Origin: Thermococcus sp.
GTDB taxonomy: Archaea > Methanobacteriota_B > Thermococci > Thermococcales > Thermococcaceae
Direction: 5' to 3'
Length of the DNA stretch: 10,098 nt
NCBI GenBank assembly: GCA_027074805.1
Contig: JALTCK010000151.1
Coordinates: 1 to 10,098, forward strand
Below are positions 1 through 6,175 of this stretch, in pieces (position 1 is the stretch's first letter; each line of letters begins with the position of its first letter). Made by a program: the position numbers and the translations under genes. The notes beneath the pieces were generated by a model, which had not been told where the DNA came from, searched no databases, and saw only the letters and a list, made by a program, of their open reading frames with translations.

Positions 1-190
1 TGGATGGGTGGTGCGTTAGCAGGATGAGTTATCTGACCTCTCCTTGGAAGATATCTTCGGTAACGACATTTCTGAGGACATCAGCTACTATTGACCGCAT
101 GTTACGCCAAGTAGTGTTTATCCTCCTGCCTAACAGTTTCTCTCATAACGTTTAAATAATACTGGACTCATTTAATCTCGAGCAGTTAAG
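1..190. other. Gene-poor leading region with a possible minus-strand coding remnant
   Basis: I see no full gene here. On the minus strand an open stretch covers about 29-142. From an ATG at 98-100 it would encode 23 residues beginning MRSIVADVLRNVV and ending EDIFQGEVR. The frame stays open upstream of that ATG (reading LLGRRINTTWRN) until a stop at 143-145. The composition looks protein-like and an AGGAGG lies upstream at about 119-124, but no start codon in this frame is placed correctly for it. It could be the decayed tail of a lost gene or chance. I recognise no family. Confidence 0.25.
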
Positions 191-193
191 AAA

Positions 194-230
194 CCCTTAA
201 AAATCCGTGACCTAAAGGTCTTAGATGAAC
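194..230 (+). promoter_or_regulatory. Probable promoter of the first small gene
   Basis: A TATA-like TTAAAAAT at 197-204 lies about 43 bases before the ribosome-binding site at 247-254, so transcription would start near 225-230 and leave a short leader. A second A/T-rich candidate, TTTAAATA at 151-158, would give a longer leader. Assigned from position and composition only. Confidence 0.45.
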
Positions 231-259
231 CAAAAGTCCTTGGAGTGGAGGTGGAGTGC

Positions 260-547
260 TTGGAAATTATAATCGACAACTTCAAGCCCAAGATCACGAG
301 GCCTTTCAAGAGGAAGAATGAGTACTGGGTCAAGCTCATCCTGTCCGAGGGTGAGGAGTACATAATGAAGTTCAAGACCCCACTCGAGGCCGAAGATGCT
401 ATATATGGAATGCTCGATGATCTTCAGGTTTACGGGGGGAAGGTCAAGCTGAAAGTCCGTGAGGGCAATGTTATAGAGGACATAGAGGTTTTGGAGCTCT
501 ACAAACCCTCTGCGAAGGAGCTTCTCAACGAGTACTTCACTGACTAA
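260..547 (+). CDS. Small conserved-looking hypothetical protein (95-100 aa)
   Basis: I do not recognise the family with certainty. From TTG at 260 the product has 95 residues, is highly charged, and has no membrane segment, signal peptide or cysteine cluster. It reads as alternating beta strands with one helix in the middle (the segment TPLEAEDAIYGMLDDL), suggesting a small cytoplasmic alpha/beta fold. I chose TTG 260 because GGAGGTGG at 247-254 sits five bases before it, ideal Shine-Dalgarno spacing. In-frame GTG codons at 245 and 251 would add five or three residues but overlap that motif. The gene stands alone, with its own probable promoter upstream and T-rich tracts after its stop. Even spacing of charged and hydrophobic residues argues for a real gene; antisense frames over it look like shadows. 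Confidence 0.75.
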   Translation: MEIIIDNFKPKITRPFKRKNEYWVKLILSEGEEYIMKFKTPLEAEDAIYGMLDDLQVYGGKVKLKVREGNVIEDIEVLELYKPSAKELLNEYFTD

Positions 548-548
548 T

Positions 549-585
549 TCATGTCCTTTTCTGTTCATTGCAGTTGAATTTTTGA
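549..585 (+). terminator. T-rich termination region after the small gene
   Basis: Right after the stop there are pyrimidine-rich tracts (CCTTTTCTGTTC at 555-566 and TTTTT at 579-583) without a strong hairpin. Oligo-T runs are the usual intrinsic termination signal in Thermococcales, so this probably separates the small gene from tfe. Confidence 0.4.
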
Positions 586-589
586 CAAT

Positions 590-626
590 AACCTATATAT
601 AGCCGTGGAACCATAGATATATATTG
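590..626 (+). promoter_or_regulatory. tfe promoter region with two TATA-like boxes
   Basis: CTATATATA at 593-601 and AGATATATAT at 615-624 are both good archaeal TATA candidates. They predict starts near 623 and 646, giving leaders of about 60 and 36 bases before the GTG start at 682. Which one is used cannot be told from sequence; two boxes could give two start sites. Confidence 0.6.
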
Positions 627-681
627 AGGCATCCTGTGGGGGGTAAATTAAGGGATTCAAATATTCTCGGAGGTTTTTAAG

Positions 682-1233
682 GTGGCAAGGCGGAAGAACA
701 AGGAGCTGCTCGAGCTCGCAATGGATCTCGGCGGTGAAGAGGCCGTTGAGGTAATTAAGGCTCTGGAAAAGAAAAAGGAGGCCACCGATGAAGAGCTTGC
801 GGAGGAAACTGAAATCAGGGTAAACACAGTCAGAAAGATACTCTACGCTCTCTATGATGAAGGTCTGGCAGAGTTCAAGAGGATCAGGGATAAAGAGACC
901 GGATGGTATTACTACTACTGGCGCCTCGAGACTAAAAAGCTGCCTGAGATTCTAAGGGCAAAGAAGATGGCGGAGCTCAAAAAGCTTAAGGAGATGCTGG
1001 AAGAGGAGACGAGTGAGATTTACTATTGGTGTAGCAACGAGGGGCATCCAAAGCTGACATTTGACGAGGCAATGGAGTACGAGTTCCAGTGCCCGATATG
1101 CGGTGCCATGCTGATGCAGTACGACAATACCCAGGTCGTTGAGGAGCTCAAAAAGAGAATTGAGGAGCTCGAGATAGAGCTCGGTCTCAGGGAGAAGCCA
1201 AAGAAGAAGAGAAGCCGGAAGAAGGCATCTTAG
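682..1233 (+). CDS. tfe: Transcription initiation factor E, alpha subunit (TFE)
   Basis: TFE-alpha is the archaeal counterpart of the N-terminal half of eukaryotic TFIIE-alpha. It joins the RNA polymerase-TBP-TFB complex and helps open and stabilise the promoter bubble. The 183-residue product has the expected layout: an extended winged helix at about 5-95 with the helix-turn-helix part near ELAEETEIRVNTVRKILYAL and an aromatic wing (GWYYYYW), a charged linker helix at about 95-111, a zinc ribbon at 115-145, and a lysine-rich coiled C-terminus. The ribbon ligands appear to be C117, H122, C137 and C140, so a histidine seems to replace one of the usual four cysteines. The start is GTG 682, preceded by CGGAGGT at 668-674. 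The downstream DUF2110 gene follows after 31 bases and is probably co-transcribed. Family assignment is firm. Confidence 0.95.
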   Translation: MARRKNKELLELAMDLGGEEAVEVIKALEKKKEATDEELAEETEIRVNTVRKILYALYDEGLAEFKRIRDKETGWYYYYWRLETKKLPEILRAKKMAELKKLKEMLEEETSEIYYWCSNEGHPKLTFDEAMEYEFQCPICGAMLMQYDNTQVVEELKKRIEELEIELGLREKPKKKRSRKKAS

Positions 1234-1264
1234 CTGAATGGAAAGAACTTCGGGGATGGTGGTA

Positions 1265-1996
1265 ATGGAAGAAGTGGTTATTCTTGAGAAGGTTTATGGG
1301 GACAGGAGTGGCTTTTTGAAACTTGACAGGAAGCTAAAGCCCCTTCTTGAGGAGCTTGAAGTTGAATGGAAGCTTTCTGCGGTTAAGAAGAACTGGGTTA
1401 AGGTGACCCTCTCGGGCGAGGACGAGGAGATAAGTGCCAATCTCATCAGGGAGGAGTTCGGTGAGGTTCCTTACAAGCTGAGTGCGGTAAAAGAAGAGGA
1501 GATTTACAAGGGCAGGTTCACCGACCTTGGGAAGGTTGGATACGGAGCCTATGTTGACCTGGGAATTTTTTTCCCAAGGCCTAAAGATGCGCTTCTCCCC
1601 CTGTACTATCTGAAGGAGATTTTTGGTGATGCTCCCGTCAGGGAGATGATAAAGCGCTTCGGATGGATTGACAATCTTCCCGTTGAGGTGACCGTCGCGA
1701 AGGTTGAGTTCGGGGCCAGGGAGGTGGAGGTAACCTTCAGCAAGCCCCAGCTCAAGAGGATGAAGTCCTGGCTGGAGGACGGCTACGATAAACTCTTCGT
1801 GGCTGGGACCATTAGTGAGAACGTGGAGAAAGCCCTAGTTCAGACTGGGCACGGCAGGGACGTGAAGCGCATAGAGGAGCTTGGACTAATGGAGACACTT
1901 CTGATACTCAAAAAGGGGACGCAGGCCCCGGGGATAATAAAGGAGATAGGTCCACTGCTTAAGGGGACCCTCATAGGGGCTATCAAGTTCCAGTGA
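1265..1996 (+). CDS. DUF2110 family protein
   Basis: This 243-residue cytoplasmic protein matches the archaeal DUF2110 family, which commonly sits next to tfe and has no established function. The N-terminal ~80 residues look alpha/beta (VVILEKVYGDRSGFLKLDRK). The segment about 88-110 (IYKGRFTDLGKVGYGAYVDLGI) resembles the start of an S1-like OB fold, hinting at RNA or nucleic-acid binding. The C-terminal part is helical. ATG 1265 is taken as the start because conserved-looking sequence begins MEEVVILEKVYG, with a GGTGG-rich stretch just upstream. ATG 1256 or ATG 1238 would lengthen it by 3 or 9 residues. It follows tfe by 31 bases without a promoter of its own, so a tfe operon is likely. Its last 14 bases overlap the 3' end of the convergent membrane-protein gene. 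Confidence 0.85.
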   Translation: MEEVVILEKVYGDRSGFLKLDRKLKPLLEELEVEWKLSAVKKNWVKVTLSGEDEEISANLIREEFGEVPYKLSAVKEEEIYKGRFTDLGKVGYGAYVDLGIFFPRPKDALLPLYYLKEIFGDAPVREMIKRFGWIDNLPVEVTVAKVEFGAREVEVTFSKPQLKRMKSWLEDGYDKLFVAGTISENVEKALVQTGHGRDVKRIEELGLMETLLILKKGTQAPGIIKEIGPLLKGTLIGAIKFQ

Positions 1997-3344
1997 GGGA
2001 GTTCACTACCCTGGCCGTTAAAGCGGAGAGGCTTATCATGGCATAGGGATAAAGGAACGGGGAAAGGGGAAGCATAAGGGTGTATAGTAACGTAAGTGTC
2101 AGGAGAAAAGGTGTATGTCCCCTTTTCTTTTTCAATTTGCCGCCGTTCACTGCCCCGTACAGTAGGACAAGTATCGCTGGCAATCCTTGAACGACGAAAA
2201 CCCCCCATCTATCTGGATTGGGGTTGTTCAAATGGATAAACTCACTCAGATAAGGCGGGTAGAGGGCGTAGAGAATCAGGGCGCCGGAGAGACTTATTAG
2301 GAGATATCCGAGGTTTCTCATTGGTCTTCCAGGAAAGGCAAGAACAAAGGCCACGGGAATTATGAGGACATAAGGATTTATCACCGTTGCAAAAACCGTG
2401 AATAGGGACAGGAGTCCCACCTGTAAAAGGATTTCCCCAGGCTCGAGTCCCACGTGAAGGTTGCTCACTAGGGCGAGTATTATCGCAAATGATATGAGTC
2501 CTATTATCGTGCCACTGATATGGGATATGCTCATCCTGAAGGCAGGGGCAACGAAGGTGAGTCCAAATATGAGGAATCCCAGATCCCGATACTCTCTTGG
2601 GGCGATATAAAAGGAGAGGCTAGCGAGGATTAGAACCAGTACCCAGTGGGCAAAGTTTAGGTTCTCTTCTATTGGGGTTGTCAGCTTAAAGAAAGGCCAG
2701 AGGAGGGCCGAAATGGGATTGCTTACCCCGCCGCCTGCCCATGCGTTTAGACTGTCAAAAAACGTCCTCAGGAAGGAATTCGTCATCTGAAGCGGTGGGG
2801 AGTTTATGGACCACAAGAATATCAGGGAGACTGTTAGGAGGTAAAAACTCCCGGCATGGTTGCCCTTTCCCCTCAGAGGAAGTCCAAGGATGATCGATAT
2901 TAGGAGAAAGGTTAGTAGGTACGTTATTTTTGAGGTTCTCGGAGGATTCCACAGGTTCGAGAAGGCCCTTTCTGTCAAGTAAATGTTGCTTTCGTTCCCG
3001 GTTATAAAGACCACGTCGCTGAGGACTATCACGGAAGGCTGGAATGAGTATCTCTCGGAGAGCCCTGTTCTCCACCACAGCTTCCTCATAAGTTCGTTGT
3101 TCTCCACGTTGCCGACCAGGACTAGGGTGTTGTTGCCCCTCTCCTTTATTGTAGAGAGTTTTGAGTCGACGTAGTGGGCCCATCCCCTGGCCCAGCTTGT
3201 GTTTCCAGCTATCACGGTGTAGGTTGAATTGGACTCTAAGAAGGATTTGAATGCTTCCTGATTCGGATAATATGCCAGCTCGGCTCCAGCAACGGCGGGC
3301 AGGAAGAGCAGGAACAGGATCGCTACGGCGAGGGCCTTTTTCAT
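1983..3344 (-). CDS. Polytopic membrane protein with N-terminal exported domain, function unknown
   Basis: I do not recognise a named family. The 453-residue product starts with a clear signal peptide (MKKALAVAILFLLFLPAVAGA). An exported region of about 115 residues follows (roughly 22-137) with several N-glycosylation-type sequons (NST, NTS, NNT, NES) and an alpha/beta look (TLVLVGNVENN, SVIVLSDVVFITG). From about residue 140 there are about ten hydrophobic membrane segments with short loops, and the C-terminus lies in or near the membrane. ATG 3344 is preceded by GGGAGGGAG at the right distance. The gene lies 65 bases downstream of mrp on the same strand, with a probable terminator between. 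The layout, a small sensing or binding domain on a multi-pass body, would suit an envelope or transport role, but nothing in the sequence fixes a substrate. Confidence 0.85.
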   Translation of the reverse strand: MKKALAVAILFLLFLPAVAGAELAYYPNQEAFKSFLESNSTYTVIAGNTSWARGWAHYVDSKLSTIKERGNNTLVLVGNVENNELMRKLWWRTGLSERYSFQPSVIVLSDVVFITGNESNIYLTERAFSNLWNPPRTSKITYLLTFLLISIILGLPLRGKGNHAGSFYLLTVSLIFLWSINSPPLQMTNSFLRTFFDSLNAWAGGGVSNPISALLWPFFKLTTPIEENLNFAHWVLVLILASLSFYIAPREYRDLGFLIFGLTFVAPAFRMSISHISGTIIGLISFAIILALVSNLHVGLEPGEILLQVGLLSLFTVFATVINPYVLIIPVAFVLAFPGRPMRNLGYLLISLSGALILYALYPPYLSEFIHLNNPNPDRWGVFVVQGLPAILVLLYGAVNGGKLKKKRGHTPFLLTLTLLYTLMLPLSPFLYPYAMISLSALTARVVNSLTGT

Positions 3345-3375
3345 TTTCTCCCTCCCCAGTGGATACCCAGAAGTG

Positions 3376-3405
3376 GTTAAAAAGTTAATGGGGTCGGAAG
3401 GCCCC
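3376..3405 (-). terminator. Probable mrp terminator: GC-rich hairpin plus T run
   Basis: Just after the mrp stop on the minus strand, GGGGCC and GACCCC flank a four-base loop (plus strand 3390-3405) with one mismatch, followed by a short T run (CTTTTTAA, plus strand 3376-3383). This resembles a hairpin plus oligo-T terminator. The same T/A tract could instead serve as the TATA box of the membrane-protein gene, though it would place the transcript start close to the ribosome-binding site. Confidence 0.4.
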
Positions 3406-3409
3406 GCGT

Positions 3410-4315
3410 TCAGGAGCTCTCAGAATCTTCTTCCCCTTCGGGGGTCTCTTCTCTCTTCTCCAGCTTTTCGATGAGCCTGTCGACTATCTCCATGAAGGCC
3501 TTGGCCGCGACGGTGTCCTCGTAGAGAACTATCGGAATCCCGGCGTCGCTTGCTTCCCTCGCCTTGAGGTCTATAGGAATCTCCCCGAGGAAGTCGACGC
3601 CCTCCTTCTCGGCGAGCTTTCTTCCGCCGCCCTTTCCAAAGATGTCTATCTCGTTTCCGCAGTGTGGGCAGATGAGGTAGCTCATGTTCTCTACCACGGC
3701 TATGTAAGGAACCTCCATCTTCTTCATCATGTTGACGGCCTTCCCGGTGTCGAGCAGTGCAACTTCCTGTGGAGTTGTCACGATTATAGCGGCGTCGAGC
3801 TGGAGCGTCTGGGTGACGGTTAGTATCTCGTCACCGGTTCCCGGCGGGAAGTCGATTATCATGAAGTCCAGCTCTCCCCACTTGACATCGCCGAGAAGCT
3901 GTTTTATAGCCTTCGTAACAAGGGCACCGCGCCAGATTATGGGCTGATCCTCGGGGACTAGGAACCCCATGCTCATGACCTTTATTGGTGTGATCTGTCC
4001 GAGAAAGTCGTTCATTGGTGGTAACATCTCAAACCGTCCGTCCTCGAGCTTCTCTGCTAGCACATCAGCCCTGTCCACTCCGAGCATCTTGGCAACGTTG
4101 GGCCCGTGTATGTCGGCGTCAAGTATTCCCACGTAGTAACCCTTCTTCGAGAGGGCCGCCGCTATGTTGACCGCTACGGTGCTCTTTCCAACGCCACCTT
4201 TGCCGCTTAAAACAGCTATCTTATACTTCCACTTCGCCTGCTTTTCGTTTATCCTCTGGGTGAGCGGGTCAGCGCCCAGTCCACCTATGTTGAGTGTGGG
4301 GGCTTTGATCGTCAT
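3410..4315 (-). CDS. mrp: Mrp/NBP35-type iron-sulfur cluster carrier ATPase
   Basis: Mrp/ApbC/NBP35 proteins are cytoplasmic dimeric P-loop ATPases that hold a [4Fe-4S] cluster and pass it to target enzymes. The 301-residue product has the deviant Walker A GKGGVGKST at 38-46, the family motif DADIHGPN near 66-73, a switch/Walker B region IIDFPPGTGD near 153-162, and the cluster-binding pair C216-P-H-C219. The MinD-like fold spans about 30-280. The C-terminus is an acidic, disordered-looking tail (EETPEGEEDSESS). ATG 4315 follows a strong GGAGGTG at plus-strand 4321-4327. A TATA box at 4350-4357 makes it its own transcription unit rather than part of the importer operon. A second, cysteine-free relative, the HypB ATPase, lies 4 kb away. 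Family is firm; the physiological target is unknown. Confidence 0.93.
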   Translation of the reverse strand: MTIKAPTLNIGGLGADPLTQRINEKQAKWKYKIAVLSGKGGVGKSTVAVNIAAALSKKGYYVGILDADIHGPNVAKMLGVDRADVLAEKLEDGRFEMLPPMNDFLGQITPIKVMSMGFLVPEDQPIIWRGALVTKAIKQLLGDVKWGELDFMIIDFPPGTGDEILTVTQTLQLDAAIIVTTPQEVALLDTGKAVNMMKKMEVPYIAVVENMSYLICPHCGNEIDIFGKGGGRKLAEKEGVDFLGEIPIDLKAREASDAGIPIVLYEDTVAAKAFMEIVDRLIEKLEKREETPEGEEDSESS

Positions 4316-4325
4316 CTTTACACCT

Positions 4326-4357
4326 CCGGTTTTAGGTTCTCCTAAGGAGCTTAAAAG
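4326..4357 (-). promoter_or_regulatory. mrp promoter with palindrome between TATA box and start site
   Basis: On the minus strand CTTTTAAG (plus 4350-4357) is a good TATA box, predicting a start near plus-strand 4328, immediately before the ribosome-binding site. The perfect 11-base palindrome CTCCTAAGGAG at 4339-4349 lies between TATA box and start, where a repressor would block polymerase. No regulator is identified. Confidence 0.55.
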
Positions 4358-4363
4358 TTTTGT

Positions 4364-4374
4364 CCAAAAAAAGG
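4364..4374 (-). terminator. Oligo-T terminator of the ABC importer operon
   Basis: About 26 bases past the ATPase stop, the minus strand carries a run of seven T (plus-strand A run at 4366-4372) after CCC. An oligo-T run of this kind is the usual intrinsic terminator in Thermococcales, and it lies just upstream of the mrp promoter. Confidence 0.6.
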
Positions 4375-4397
4375 GCAGTGGTACACAGAACTGGGTA

Positions 4398-5138
4398 TCA
4401 TATCGGCACCACCACGAGCACCCCTCCTATCTCTCCAATCTCAACCTTGACGCCGTAGACCTCCTCGAACAGCCTTTCATTCAAAACTTCGAGGCCCCCG
4501 TCGGCCATCTTTTTTCCGTCCTTCATAAAGAGGAACCTCTTCGCGAAGCGCAGGGCAAGGTTAACGTCGTGCATCACGGTTACAACGGTTTTGCCATCGT
4601 TCGCTAGCTCCCTCGCGAGCCTCATGACCTCAAGCTGGCTTCTTAAATCGAGGTTGTTGGTGGGCTCGTCCATCAGGAGGATTTGAGGTTCTTGAGCCAG
4701 TGCCCTGGCTATGCTGACCTTCTGCAGTTCTCCTCCGCTTATCTCGTTCGTCCTCTTGAGAGAGAGGTGTTCAATGCCAAGTCTTTTCAGAGCCTCTTCT
4801 ACGGTTTTGATATCACTATCAGAGGGGGTCAGCCCCATGTAGGGTCTTCTCCCGAGCAGGACAGTGTCAAAGACCGTTAGAAAGCTCGGCTCGACCCTCT
4901 GAGGGACGTAAGCGACTATTCTGGCGAGGTCCCTCGGTGAGTACTCATTCAAAGGTTTTCCTCTTACAAACACCCCTCTGCAATCCAGGATTCCGGCCAA
5001 ACATCGGAGAAAAGTAGTCTTTCCGGCGCCGTTGGGCCCGAGTATGCCTATGAACTCTCCTTTCTCCCCCTTGAAGTCAACCCCCTTCAGGACCTCCATG
5101 CCGTTGTAGGAGAAGCGGAGGTTTTTGGTTTCGATCAT
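4398..5138 (-). CDS. ABC transporter ATP-binding protein, FecE/BtuD type (probable nickel or metal-complex uptake)
   Basis: This is the cytoplasmic ATPase of a type II importer, powering uptake through the adjacent permease. The 246-residue product shows all expected motifs: Walker A GPNGAGKTT at 34-42, Q-loop YVPQ near 77-80, signature ISGGE before LQKVSIARAL, Walker B ILLMDEP with the D-loop NNLD, and the switch histidine in VMHDVN. The signature is ISGGE rather than LSGGQ, a tolerated variant. ATG 5138 overlaps the permease stop by four bases (ATGA) and has a strong GGAGGGGAG site inside the permease tail. It is the last gene of the operon, followed by an oligo-T terminator. The family (COG1120-like) handles iron-siderophore, haem, cobalamin and some nickel systems. 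Nickel or cobalt is favoured here by the neighbouring nikR and hyp genes and the operator-like repeat upstream. Confidence 0.93.
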   Translation of the reverse strand: MIETKNLRFSYNGMEVLKGVDFKGEKGEFIGILGPNGAGKTTFLRCLAGILDCRGVFVRGKPLNEYSPRDLARIVAYVPQRVEPSFLTVFDTVLLGRRPYMGLTPSDSDIKTVEEALKRLGIEHLSLKRTNEISGGELQKVSIARALAQEPQILLMDEPTNNLDLRSQLEVMRLARELANDGKTVVTVMHDVNLALRFAKRFLFMKDGKKMADGGLEVLNERLFEEVYGVKVEIGEIGGVLVVVPI

Positions 5139-6175
5139 CTTCTCCCCTCCATCTTCACGAGGAGATATATGAACGTTGGGGCGCCGAGGAAGGATGTGAT
5201 AACCCCGACTGGGAGGTTCATCGGTGAAACTATGAGCCTTGCCATAGTATCGGCAGAAACCAGGAGTAGTGCCCCGGCCAAAGCCGAGAGCGGTATCAGG
5301 GAGCGGTAGTCTCCGCCGGCAATAAGCCTCATCGAGTGAGGCGCTATAAGGCCGATGAATCCGATAACCCCCACGAAGGCAACGGTCACGGAGGTTATGA
5401 ATGCCGAGAGGAGCGTTCCGACAAGTCTCTCCCTCTCGATGTTTACTCCCACGCTCTTGGCTATATCATCGCCAAGCGTCGAGGCGTTGAGATCCCACCT
5501 TTTCAAAATGAAGTAAAAAAAGACAAGGATGAAAGAAACCCCCATTATTGCGTTCTCCCTCCAGGTGGCCCTAGCGAGATTTCCAAAGCTCCAGTAGATC
5601 ATTGCTGAGAGCTGAACCTCGTTTGCGAAGTACTGGACGAGGGTGGTGAGGGCAACGTAGAGAGAACTCATCGCGACCCCTGCCAGGACTATCGCCTCTG
5701 GAGAGAGTCCCCGAAGCCTTGCCAGAGCGAGGATTACGAGGGTCGCGCTTATCGCCCCGAGGAAGGCGAAGAGAACAACCGCGTAGGGGTTGTTGAGGAA
5801 CACCTGGCCGGAGTTGAGGGAGTAGCCAGCGCCGAGAATGATGGCGAGGGATGCACCGAACATTGAACCGTTCGAGACACCCATTGTGAAGGGCGTCGCC
5901 AGCGGATTTCGGAGGTAGCCTTGGAGAACCGCCCCTGCTATTCCCATTGAGGCACCAACGAGAATCCCCGCCACAATTCGTGGGAGGCGTATACTGAGGA
6001 CTACGAGCCTGTCGTCCTTAGTACCGCCTCCAAACAGAATGCCAAGGACCTCTCTGAGGGGAACGTGGTATGGTCCGCTTGAAAGTGAGAATAGGGAGAC
6101 AACTAGCAAAGAAAGGAAAAGGATGAGCCCTATGAAGGCTTTTCTCCTCGTGTAGGCCTCGTAGTCCATAGGCAT
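5135..6175 (-). CDS. ABC transporter permease, FecCD/BtuC type (probable nickel or metal-complex uptake)
   Basis: This is an integral membrane permease of the FecCD family, forming the transport channel as a homodimer. From ATG 6175 it has about 346 residues, typical for the family, with roughly ten membrane helices. Family hallmarks are visible: IRLPRIVAGILVGASMGIAGAVLQGYLRN-type sequence near 63-93, NPLATP after it, the ATPase-coupling region GVNIERER, and the C-terminal GFIGLIAPHSMRL and LPVGVITSFLGAPTF blocks. There is no good Shine-Dalgarno site before the start. The binding-protein stop overlaps it as TGATG, so translation is probably coupled. GTG 6178 (one residue longer, GTGA overlap) and ATG 6169 are alternatives. 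Being fused tightly between binding protein and ATPase confirms a three-gene importer operon. The substrate cannot be read from the permease itself. Confidence 0.93.
   Translation of the reverse strand: MPMDYEAYTRRKAFIGLILFLSLLVVSLFSLSSGPYHVPLREVLGILFGGGTKDDRLVVLSIRLPRIVAGILVGASMGIAGAVLQGYLRNPLATPFTMGVSNGSMFGASLAIILGAGYSLNSGQVFLNNPYAVVLFAFLGAISATLVILALARLRGLSPEAIVLAGVAMSSLYVALTTLVQYFANEVQLSAMIYWSFGNLARATWRENAIMGVSFILVFFYFILKRWDLNASTLGDDIAKSVGVNIERERLVGTLLSAFITSVTVAFVGVIGFIGLIAPHSMRLIAGGDYRSLIPLSALAGALLLVSADTMARLIVSPMNLPVGVITSFLGAPTFIYLLVKMEGRR

Noticed and set aside
20..76. Possible C/D-box guide RNA (AGGATGAG followed by CTGA at 33-36 and 72-75)
   Set aside because: The C box is imperfect, the spacing to the first CTGA is too short for a guide, and no convincing internal C' box is seen.
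221..568. 115-codon minus-strand open frame over the first small gene
   Set aside because: It is antisense to a better gene with a strong ribosome-binding site; no suitable site or family resemblance on the minus strand.
1840..2208. 122-codon minus-strand frame spanning the 3' ends of the DUF2110 and membrane-protein genes
   Set aside because: Arginine/serine/proline-rich shadow composition and it overlaps two convincing genes in other frames.
2755..3183. 142-codon minus-strand frame inside the membrane-protein gene
   Set aside because: Alternative frame of a gene with a clear signal peptide and membrane helices; its own translation is low-complexity and charged.
4164..4607. 147-codon plus-strand frame across the mrp promoter and ABC ATPase end
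   Set aside because: Runs antisense through the Walker A region of mrp and the C-terminus of the ATPase; no ribosome-binding site.
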